The notes beneath the pieces were generated by a model. The model was not told where the DNA came from. It worked only from the letters and a program-made list of their open reading frames with translations, and made no database searches. A stretch of 64,000 bases of DNA from positions 7,924,001 through 7,988,000 of the forward strand of contig NC_089739.1 in NCBI RefSeq assembly GCF_035083965.1. Reading direction: 5' to 3'. This document shows, in pieces, positions 26,501-38,500 of the stretch. Positions within the stretch are counted from its first letter, which is position 1. Each line of letters opens with the position of its first letter. This DNA comes from Branchiostoma lanceolatum (taxonomy: Eukaryota; Chordata; Leptocardii; Amphioxiformes; Branchiostomatidae). A program made the position numbers and the translations under genes.

Positions 26501-29500
26501 TGGTTTCTTCAACATAAAGCCATACAAACAGATCAAATCCAGGCCATACTAATTCAATTATATGGATAACATCCTCCAGGCACCTAAAACTTAATCAGAT
26601 GTTAAGGTGAAAAAACAAAAATTGAGCAAAAAAAGTCTAAACCTTACATGGTATCACTGTTAGGTCTATCTTACCTCAAATGTGGTAAATATACAAATGA
26701 ATAAAAAAATGGTCAACTGATCTTCATTTATTTGTTAACGTTAAACAGACAGATCAAGGAGGCAAACAGGGGGTCAGCCCCCCCAGTTTGAGAGTCCGAC
26801 CCCCCCTCCTGCCGACATGGACTGTGATATCAGAGGACCGGCCAAGAACACCTGCAGAATGAAGCTGGTCGCAGACTACAGATTCTTCACCGAGATGGGC
26901 CAGAGTAGCCTGCGACAGACTATCAACTACCTGGTAGGTTATGTGCTATACTAGTTAAACCAAACCAAGTTGGGCCGGAGTTACCTGTGCCGGACTTTTG
27001 TCTTGTAGTGCTGATCTGTACATTTCAGTTCTATACTTACCGTCTAGTAAAACTGTACTAAGTTGGCCCAGAAAATCCTGTGACAGAGTATCAACTACCT
27101 GGTAGGCTTTGTCTTTTATTGCTGGACTTGTACATGTCAGTGCTATACTACTGTGAAAGACTTTTAGTTCACATTCATGGATTTAATTTCTTGATACCAA
27201 GATGCAAGAAAATGGAGTGTTTGCATTGGTTTTAAGTTCGCAACTGTTGCAACAATAGCAGTGCTACAGTCAGGAGACAGAACATTTTAGACAGGTTTTA
27301 AGTTTGTGGCGAACACTAAACCTCTGCGAACATTTCCCTTTTTACAGTAGATGAATTGAGCAGAGATGGGCTAAAAAAGCCTGTTCCAGTTTTGCGGAAA
27401 CGTACATGTCAGTGCTACATGTACAGCTACTGTAGTTAAACTGTACTGAGATGGGCCAGAGTAGTCTGTGCCAGACTATGAACATTCAAGCTGATCTTGA
27501 TATCATTTTTCTCCCCAGATTAACTTGATTGAAGGCGTGGACAGAATATTCCGCTGCACTCAATGGGGGAAAGACATGGGTGGCTTCGGCTTTGAGATCA
27601 AGGAGGTAAGTACCGTCTTAATGTTCATGTCCTATTTCTACTTCACTCAACAAGTTCAGAAACTTAATAATAAATCATTTCTCTGTTGTATGGTATCATG
27701 TACAATGTATCATCGAAAAGCTTGTTAATAGTTGATAAAGGTTACACCTAAATGTCCATCGTCATCAACATAAGTGTACATTTTTGTCAGATCAAAGTGC
27801 ATGAAGAGCCCACGCCACCCACTGGTGCTGAACGCTACAATATGGAGCTGCAGGGGATGACATGGCAGGTTAAGGATCTGTTGGCAGTAAGTACCTTATT
27901 GTCTCTTCTGTCTTTTGTCAGATCAAAGTTCACGAAGAGCCCACCCCTCCCGGTGGCGCGGAACATTACAACATGGACATGCAGGGGCTGACGTGGCAGG
28001 TCAGGGACCTTCTCGCAGTAAGTACCGGAAATCTTCAAATCTTTGCGAGGGAGGGCTGTCTCCAGTACCCGTCCCTTCTAGGACAATAACTTTACTTCTT
28101 GATATGGACAAAATTTCACCCCATCCATCCAAAAAATTTGAACTTCATGACATTCTTGAATGTGTTCCCCTCCTAGAACATGTCTCCATGACCACAGTAA
28201 GTTCTGGATGTTCTTGTGTTCTGTTCCTAGAACTTGTCTCTATGACTACAGTAAGTTCTATATGTTCATGTATTCTGCTACTTAACATGTCGTGTTGTGG
28301 CGTCGTGTGGCGCAACTGTAGAGCACGCGACTGTCAAACAATGGGCCCCGGGATCTAATCCCAGGTGTGCCCAGAGACATGTCCGAACTTGCGCCCCGAC
28401 GTTGTGCCCTTGGGAAAGGCACTTAACACGACTTTCCTCACTTCACTCAGGTGTAAATGAGTACCTAGCTCATCTAGGGTTAGGGACGTCCCTCGGATAG
28501 GACGTTAAATGGAGGTCCCGTGTTTGGGGAGAGCCACACCCCGCGCACGTAAAAGAACCCACCACACCTTTCGAAAAAAGAGTAGGGGCATGCCCCGGTG
28601 TGCGATGGTCCAAATCTTACAGTCCGGTCTGGGATGGCATCTTGAAAAGGTGATAGTTCACCTGTTATGTCAATCCTTCCACAAAATGTGGTAAATCAAA
28701 ATAAATAAATAAATAAATGTCTCTTTGACTACGGTAAGTTCTGAATAACCTTGTGCTCCCCTCCTAGAACTTGTCTCCTTGACAACAGTAAGTTCTGTAT
28801 GTTCTTGTGTTCCCCTCCTAGAACTTGTCTCCTTGACAACAGTAAGTTCTGTATGTTCTTGTGTTCAGCTCCTAAAACTTGTCTCTATGACTACAGTAAG
28901 TTCTATATGTTCTTGTGTGCCGCTCGTAGAACTTCAGTCTCCATGACTACAGTGACTTCTGCCTGGCGCATCTCTTCACATACCAAGACTTTGACCATGG
29001 GGTTCTGGGACTGGGCTGGGTCGGGACTGACCGGAAAGCAGGCATCGGCGGAATATGCACGGATGGTAGGTCAAAGTTTAAGGTTCAAGGGTCAGGATCC
29101 TGGCTTTATACAGGTCATAGACATTTTGATTTTTTTTCAAGGTTGAAGGTGCCATGAGTGCACGTGGTGTCACCATTTTTGAGGTGAAATAAAGTTCAAA
29201 GTCTCAGACCAGAGTTCTTTTCACAACCTCAAAGCTTTTTGACTGCTTTATGCACATGGATTATGGTATCATCATGGGACTAAGACTAGGACCATGCTGG
29301 GCAATAAAGAGACTGTAAGTCCGGGGGGAATCTCTTTGAAGGGTTGGTCAAAGCATATCATTTGAACATTTCTCCACAGTTTCTGGCAACACCTAAAGGG
29401 TAGAGGCATTATGGCATCATTGCAATCAATACATGTATTTCCTTGCAAAACCTTGGAAGAAGTAACTTGTCTTTAAAAACCTCCTACTCATTGAGGTAGA

Positions 29501-32500
29501 ACTCATGAAGCAGTAAAGGCGTACAACAGATTTCACGCTAGCTTGAGCTACTAACCCCACCATGCATGCATATCTGACCCAAAGAACCCGGCATGTTTTT
29601 GTTCTAGCGTTGAGGTGCACCAACGACCGTTCCGAATGGGAAGTGTGCAGGAATGCATATGGTAAGACTCAGTCTCCCTGAAGCTGTCGGGTGAAATCTC
29701 AAGATGTCTTCTGAGTCTCCTCTCCTGGATCTTTAAGGACCTATCTGGCAGGATTTTTTGCACTTGAGTTGTTAAAGTGTTACAAATAATATTATGCTGT
29801 CTCGGCTTTTGCATACCAGATCCTCCCAATGCAGAATACTAACTACAAATACTAGTTGGCATTGCAAATGGAGATATACCGATACACTAATTACCATTGG
29901 CCATTGGTGTCACGCACAGTGATTGAATCTCAATATAGAATTGTGTAACTATGTTTACTCCAGTTTAATTGCATAGTTTTATTACTAAGAAATCGATGCC
30001 GCTCCCAACTTTCTTAAAACGTGCAAAATCATGATTAGACTCACAACATTGAACAATTTACTAGACCTTGCCTATTTCAAAAAGAGCACAGAAATTGTTG
30101 CATTATAGAATTTTTACATTTTGAAATATAGGCAAAACAAAACAAATCTCAGAATAGCAAGGTTCTTTTATTCACAACCAAGTATTTATAAGAGCCAACA
30201 TTTCGATGACTGTCTGTCATCTTCATCAGGGCAATACTGACTGTATTGCCCTGATGAAGATGACAGACAGTCATCGAAATGTTGGCTCTTATGAATACTT
30301 GGTTGTGAATAAAAGAACCTTGCTATTCTGTCATTCACCAACCTGATGAAATTATTCAGAGATGAAAAACAAATCTCAAGTGCAAAGAATCCACTGAATG
30401 ATCCTTCGCAGAACTCTTTCCTAATTAACCTGGTGCTTTCTCAGGGCAATCACGCAGAGTGCAGCTCTCCTGGTGGAGGCACTGTTTCCAGTCTGCCTGC
30501 TGTTTCTCCATTCTGCTTGCCAATCAGCCTTGTATGAAGCAGCTTCAAGTACTGTAAATGCATTTAAGTTTGTGGTGGTTTTATGTTCACGGTTTTTGCG
30601 GTGACCTCTTCACTGCAAGCTCAACAAGTTTGTTCTGTCTTCCGCCCGCCTACCCCCTTGTCTAAGCATTCCATGTACGTAATGTACATTGTACAGTATC
30701 CTGATGTGTTGGAGATGACAGTTATGTCTGCCTGTAGTACCAATGCCGAGTCCGTAGTAGGTGGTTTCTGTAAAGGAGCCGGTGTTTCCATTGCTGTAGA
30801 AGTATGTGACTATTTAGCACTATCGCAACCTCAAAACCACCGCAAATACTCCATTTTTCTCCTTACCGGGAAGTTAAATCACTGCCAACTTAAATGCATT
30901 TACAGTAGTTTTAGCAAGATTTGTGATTATAGAGTTTGCAGCTCAACTCACAGGGGTAAAGCTCTACCAGCCTTCTGTGTTTACTTCTGAACAGACTGTC
31001 ATTTTTGGCCTGGTGTCATGTTTGGTACACTGTGTGTTTGTAACACTTTGCTTGATGTGGTTTGATCTAAAATGTTCGGATCTCAAGCTCTGTTCTTTGA
31101 TTCCTTGTCTTCATGTTTTCTCAACAGACTGTCAACTTTGGATTGGTATTAAAAAATGTGTTGTTTTTTAATCAAAAATGTCATTACAAAGTGCTATTAA
31201 GGTTCCCCCTTTCTGCTGTGATTACTCATTTTTGTTTTGACGTGAGGCAATTTTTTTCCAACCTGTGTAGTACAGCATAAAGGCAACAAACTTATTGATA
31301 GATAGATAGATTTAACATTGACATGTTGTTGCACTGAGGATTCTTTTGCGTAAGTCTTTAACATTATTTGAATGGAAAAAATTCCACGCAGCTTTCAGAG
31401 ACTACAATGAACTGATGAATAATTGTAACTCAATCCTGAACATGTCCCTTCAGACTATTGGAACTCTTATTGTGTAAGTTTTAAATTGTTTGAATCGAAA
31501 AAAATCTACACAGCCTATCTCCCTGTTGTGTATAGGAAGCAGCAAGTGACCCTTTTCTTTAAAAAAAACCCTCAGCTTGCAAAGACTGAAATGATCTGAC
31601 TCAAAATTGAAACCAATGAACATTTGCACAAAAGTTGAAACTTCAGCACCCTAGACAGCAAGTATCAGGAAGCATCTACTTTAGAAAAAAACTGAAAAGA
31701 GACAAAATCAGCAGCCTTCAAATTTTAATCTTCAGGCACCATACATGTACTATAACTCAGATTCAACTTTGACATGTACCATATTGGCTCATATATTCCT
31801 AACATTGTTTGAAAGGAAAACCTTGTACACAGCCAGAAGCAGTAGATGACCTTTTTCTGTGCAAACAAAACTCAGCTTTCAGAAATAGTCTTCAAAACTT
31901 CAGCACCCTTGACAGCAAGCATCTACTGCAGATAAAAGTAAGAACTTAAAGAGACAAAATCAGCAGCCCGCTAATTTTAATCTTCAAGCATTATACATGT
32001 ATTATAACTCTTCAACTTTGACGTGTACCGCATTGGCTTCTATTATCTAAACCTTTTATTTATTCATGTACAATGTATTTGCATCAGGCACATGGCCAAT
32101 ATTTCCAACAAACTCTAATACAGAAATACACTAACAATATGCCAGCAAATCTTCTACTTACAAAATAAAAACTACAGGATAAGGAAAACAAACTAATTTG
32201 AATATATCAAACTTTGACATGTTGTACATAGAATTCTTTTAAGTCTTAAATAACATTGTTTGAATGGAAAAAACTTCCACCAGCCTATCTCCCTGCAGTG
32301 TATAGGAAACAGCAGGTAACCTTGTACCTCAACACGGGCCTCACTAGCACCCTCAACTGGAAACGACGTATCCTCACGCGGGAGGCAGACCTCGTCACGG
32401 CACACGAACTGGGGCACAACTTCGGCAGCGAACACGACACGGATGATGCAGAATGTTCGCCGAACCCAGAACAGGGTGGGAAGTATATCATGTACCAAGT

Positions 32501-35500
32501 AGCTGTCAGCGGAGAAGAAAGAAACAATAAGGTATTATTTCAGACAGACCAGTGGATAAAGAAAGAAAGATACAATAACTTAAGGTAAACAAATCCAGAA
32601 TCCTCGCTAACCCCAAAATGGGGGGGAAGTATGTAATGTACCAAGTAGCTATCAGCGGGGAAGAAAGAAACAATAAGGTGTTATGCTTACGTGTATATGA
32701 TGTTAGGTCTTAAAATTTAGTATTGATACTCAAGACATGTTTATGTAACCTCTTTCAACATTTATTGGCTGAGTTACGTGTATCCACATCATTTGCATTT
32801 TTGTGAAACTTAAATGGCACCCAGACCACTGTCTTTTCCCCCCTCTTCAGCTGTTTTCTAACTGCAGTAAGAGATCAATCTACAAGGTGCTGTCAGCCAA
32901 GCACTCCCTATGCTTTGTAGGTAAGTTTGTCATTAGATTTCATTGTCTTTCCAAAAGGTAAAGCAGTCATCCTCTATTGAGGTGAAAGCACATGATGCTT
33001 TTTCAAGTATACAGTGGTAGTGAAATGCGGCTTTGCTACGGCTCACATTTTAGCCAAGCACACCAGGTCACCCCTCAATAAGTTGTTTGATTCTTATGTG
33101 CATATACTAAGGTTTTATACTTGGGGCTAAATCCTAAAGCTCCCTCACACAGGGGGCTAGGATCTAGAGTTCAGGAGCTTGAATCATGGCTTTTGTCTCT
33201 CACCCGACATGCATACTACTGGAAAGGATCGCAATCCTTGGGACATTAAGCCATGGTCCAAGAGTTATAGGGGAATTACTCTGGTACAAGAAACTTGTAG
33301 ATACTGTACTAAAGAAGTGTCTGTCTTCTGTGTAACGACCAGTGGGAGATTAGCTCTTCAGGGAGTTAAACTGGCCCATGGATTGAGATCACTTTCCTTT
33401 CTTTTTAGAGCCGCAGAAGTCCCTCTGTGGTAACTACCGTGTGGAGGAGGGGGAGGAATGTGACCCTGGTCACCTTGGCAACAAGAACACCGACCCCTGC
33501 TGTACCGGGGAGTGTAAGTTCAGGGGAACTGCAGTGTGTAGGTAAGCAGTGCAAATGTTAAATACATGTACTTGCAAAAGTCTGTAAGACACAATGGTGT
33601 TTGTGGTGTGGGCTAAGGTGTTTCATACCCTTTGTACCAGGAATAACAATTTCTTTAAAACCTGTTTCTATTTATGTCCAGGTAGTTGTTTACTATAACA
33701 CTAGTGACTAGTAACCTATCGTAGAGTCAAACTCGTTGCCACCAAGTATTGCAAGATCATCCTCATTAGATAGCTTTAAACAGTGCTTACAGTTAGATAT
33801 GTGAAGATTAGGTGTGACAGGTTGATCAGTGTAATATAACCAGCCACTTCCACACCATGTGCCTGTGGAACTGGTGTGTCATGCTGGCTATACAGATACC
33901 GAAAATTAACAATGATTTTACCAAGTTAATAGGTTTGAAGGAGGTGGAAAAATTGTGTGTATGTGCGTGGGGGGGGGGGGGCGTTAGGGGTGCGTTGAGG
34001 AGTGTTAGACATAGGATACCGTGCTTGTTGGCAACGAGTTCCACTATATGATAATTGTAAGGAAAAGCAAAATTGTGACCACCTCAATGTTGGTTTGTTT
34101 GCAGTGACAACAACTCCCCCTGCTGTCTGAACTGCACCTTCACTCCCAGCTCCCACATTTGTCGGAGGGCCGCGCCCCCCGAGGACGACGCAACCTGCAA
34201 ACAGGCCGCCTACTGTACATATCCTTTACATGTATAACACTGCCTACAGTACTGTACATATCCTTTACATGTATAACACTGCCTACAGTACTGTACATAT
34301 TATCCTTTACATGTATAACACTGCCTACAATACTGTACATATCCTTTACATGTATAACACTGCCTACAGTATTGTACATATTATCCTTTACATGTATAAC
34401 ACTGCCTACAGTACTGTACATATCCTTTACTTGTATAACACTGCCTACAATACTGTACATATCCTTTACATGTATAACACTGCCTACAGTACTGTACATA
34501 TCCTTTACTTGTATAACACTGCCTACAATACTGTACATATCCTTTACATGTATAACACTGCCTACAGTACTGTACATATCCTTTACATTACAATGAAAGT
34601 CAAGTTACAAAAAGGCTAAAACATAAAATTCTGATGTGATCCTTGTAGTTTTCTTTGATCTTACCTCCTCATTACCTCCATAAGACTTGGAGGTATTGTT
34701 TTTTGGTGTGAATACCGGTATTGTGTTTATCTGTGTCTGTGTGTAAACTTTGTGTTTCTGGATACATAGTATTTGTGGTCAGCATAACCGTAGCACCTCT
34801 GGATGGATTGTAGTGATATTTGGTAATGTGGATAGGTGTTGGGAAGACGAATGTCAAGGTCAATTTTGGGCCTCCGGACAGCTTTCCTTGGTACTGCAGT
34901 ATCTTTTGTCCTGGACCTGTAAGCAGTTTTGTAAATGGTCAGACATTTCAAATAGCATTTGTTGTCTTTCATCAGTGACCTACTAGTAATTTGTTGAAAG
35001 TCTTTAACACTGTCTACTGGAACCAGTCCAGACTGTCCAGCTTCTGAACCCAGGAATAACGGCACCTGTATTGCGGAGTAAGTCTCCATGTTTGTATAAC
35101 CTTCTGCCTGCTAAATTGGAGTAATTTCTGTATACTGAAAATGCAGAAATGTTTGCTGTGGTTTTATGTTTGCGGTTTTCGCAGTGACCATTTCACCACA
35201 AACTTAAAACCACCGCAAATGTTTTTGTCCAATACTGTAGCAGTATGTGACTTAAGCACTGCCGTGAATTTAAAACCACCGCAAACACTCATAGCGCAAA
35301 ATAAAAGACACGCAAACTTTAAACAAGAAATGGTCAGAGACTTCCACCCAATAAGGTCTGTGACGTACATGTACATAAACTCAATTTTTCATATGCTATC
35401 ACTGGCACCTGTAAGAAAGCAAAAACATTCATGTGTCTAAAACTTATGGACATTGATCTGACAGAAAAGGCAGCATTTTAGGGCACCTTTCTAAGATTGC

Positions 35501-38500
35501 CATGCACTTGAACTGACAGGAAAGCTTATCCGGTATCAATCATGGAAAGAGCATCTTGGTTGGGGCTGTTTGCTGCCCTATGTGCCACTAAGGCACTACA
35601 AGGCCTTGGGCAAACGAAAGAATAATCAGGACTTCTTCATGTACAAATATGATAACGTTTGAATTGAAACCTTTTCCACACATTGTTTTTTTTTCTCCAG
35701 TGGCCAGTGTAGGAATGGAACCTGCATGCCTTTCTGTGAGAGCCGCGGGCTCCAATCCTGCCTGTGTCAAAACGGTAAGTGACGTGGCTACATCAATGCT
35801 GGGTTATGCGTCGGTCCCAATTGTGCCGGTGCCCGTCAGAGGTGTAGTCCCAGCCGGGCCCCGAAGCCACAAATGTGTCCCAGTGGGGGTTACGATAAGG
35901 TCACAGCGTCCATTTGTTTTCAGGTCCCGTTTATGAGTTAAAATGATTCAGGTTCGTTCGGCCCCCAAAATAGCATGTCAAGATTTATGAGAGTCCTAGT
36001 TCTCACAGAAAAAACAAACCACTTTCAGTCAGCATACAATGTATATGCTGACTGAAAGACAGTGTAGGGGCCTAAATGACAGTCTAAGGGGCCCCTATGG
36101 TCAAACTATGCTAACTAGAACATGATTGTAGAGTATCTTGAATGAATAGGGGTTTTCTGTTTTTCCAAGTGAGCGAGGCGTGCAATGTGTGCTGTATGAT
36201 TGAACATGTCCTACCCTGTGTGTAAACCCTACCGAGGGGACACGCTGCTAATGTATTCACCCCCGCCCTTTCAAAGTGGGAAGCCTTTCTGCGGCCAAAC
36301 TAATTCATATCCGGGTGCTACGTTGGGCCTAAATTCTTATTTCTTTATTTCCAGTGAGCGAGGCGTGCAATGTGTGCTGTATGAACATGTCCCACCCCGT
36401 CTGTAAACCCTACCGAGAATCACCCCAGGCTGAGCTTAAGTGGCAACAAGAGGGCAAACCCTGCGTACAGGGCTACTGCTACAAAAGCGACAAAAATGTA
36501 AGAATGCTCTTTCTGTTTACATTTATGAAGGTTATACATCCAGGTAACCTGTATTTTAAGACAATTTTATCTCTACATCTGGATTTTAAAGATTCAGAGA
36601 AGAAAAAGAGTGATGGATGCCACTTGAAATGTTAAATTCATCCAAGCGTAAACTCGCGAGAGTCACAGACACCTGACTTTATGGACGCCTGCCTTTATAG
36701 ATATGTGATGTCAACAATTGGTCAAATGCTGCCGACGTCACGTATCCGTAAAGACATGTGTGAATCAAGTCATGTGTCTGGAACTCTCACGAGTTTACGT
36801 TCGGAAGTGATTGGTCATTATCGATCCTGAAGAAGGCGACAGTGGTTGTTGAAAATTTGATCCGTGAATACATTAACGTTGGAAGAAAGTTTAGCATTGT
36901 CTTATGATAATTTCTCACACAGATGAGCTTCCATTATGACTGTCCACTTTGTTTTCAGCTCCAGTGTGTGAAGCAGGCTTCGGACCTAGTGAATCGCTTC
37001 TGGGACATTATGCAATGGATTTCGCCTGACAAGATTGGTATGTATCGATTCAGTACTGAAAATCACTGAACATTAACAAGAAACTGGATATGATTTTGGA
37101 AACCAAAGAATGAAGACAATGATATGATTTTCCAAAATCATATCCAGTTACTTGAGCAACTACTATTTGGCATATCTTATTACTTGGATGTCAAACCATC
37201 ATCAACAATGTTACAAAAACTTACATTTTAATTTTGTATATCACCCCCTCCCTAGCTGAAACAATGGCAGCCAACATTGTCGGGACTGTGTTGATCCTAT
37301 CCCTGATGTTCTGGGTGCCTTGTGGCTGTCTGGTGCATGTGGTGGTAAGAGATATCCTTATGTATTATGTAATTTATTACATATTTGTATATTGTCCCCT
37401 CTGCAGCTGTGACAGCCGCTTTTAAGGGGGTGGAATCTCACCCGTGGGTAAAATTCATTCCGAGCCATAAACCAATACTAATTTTGTGGTGCATCTTTTG
37501 TAAACATAGTAAGTGCTGTGGTGAATTGAAGAAAGCAATGATGGTCCCTTTATATCATACATTAATAATGATAATTATGTGGCTCATATCAAGTCGTAAA
37601 AGGCAGTGTTTTGCACATTTCGATGAGAACAAACCAAGAGTTCAAATTTTGTTTAATAAACTTTTCTCTACATACTTATTAGGTGTAGTACCAATCCTAT
37701 CTTTTCCATCCACCTGTGTATGTTAAACTTTCTTTTGTTCCTCTCTCTTCTTTGTCTCCACAGAAAGACAAACCTAGACATGATATTCAAGGTCTTCTTC
37801 CTTTGAAATCTTTTATTTTGCAAAAACACTGGGATTTTGATGCCATGTTGTTTAACTAATAACATGAATCCCATGTCTTCATTTGATGTTCTTTTACTGC
37901 CTGGCTTTTGTTTTGGAAAGTTCAGTCAATTTTTTTTTGTCTTTACCTCACCTTCTTTTAAGATTGAATAGTTATGACATTGTAGTATATTTCAAGACCT
38001 AGCTTGTTGCCTGCCTCTTCTTTTTTGGGTTACTTAGTAATTCCTTCTTTACTTCAAATAGGTTTACCTTGAATATCGCACCTTCTTTGTCCATTTGATA
38101 GATTAATTGAATTCAAAGCATTCTTTACTTTTTTGAATTCATGTTTTGCTTCTTTTTTTTTTCAGGACAAGAGGAGGTTGAAGAAGAGGCAGCTTGAAGA
38201 TGAAGCATCCAAGGTTTGTTTATTTAGCGTCCATTATGCTTCATTGATTGTTTACATGGTGGCACAGTGGCCTGGTGGTTAGGGTTGTTGACTCAGAACC
38301 TGGAGGTACTGAATTTGAATCCCTGACAGGTACCGATGTTGTACCCTTGGAAAAAGCACTTTACACCAATTTCCTCACTCGATGGTGTAAACGTAGCCTG
38401 AGTGCCTGCATTTTTAGCTTCCGCACGCTACCCAAGCTTGCGCAGCGGAGCTTGTGTAGCGGACGGAAGCTAAAATGGCTGGTACTCAGGCTAGTGTAAA

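Noticed and set aside
34211-34588. CRISPR-like array
   Set aside because: The units are contiguous with no unique spacers, in an animal gene intron; it is a minisatellite.
34159-34619. Three overlapping open frames of 129-145 codons
   Set aside because: They are readings of the 39-bp minisatellite, whose period is a multiple of three and so stays open on both strands.
37763-37790. Micro-exon between the transmembrane exon and the next cytoplasmic exon (reads KDKPRHDIQ)
   Set aside because: It is 28 nt, would break the frame between two phase-0 exons, and its donor is poor.
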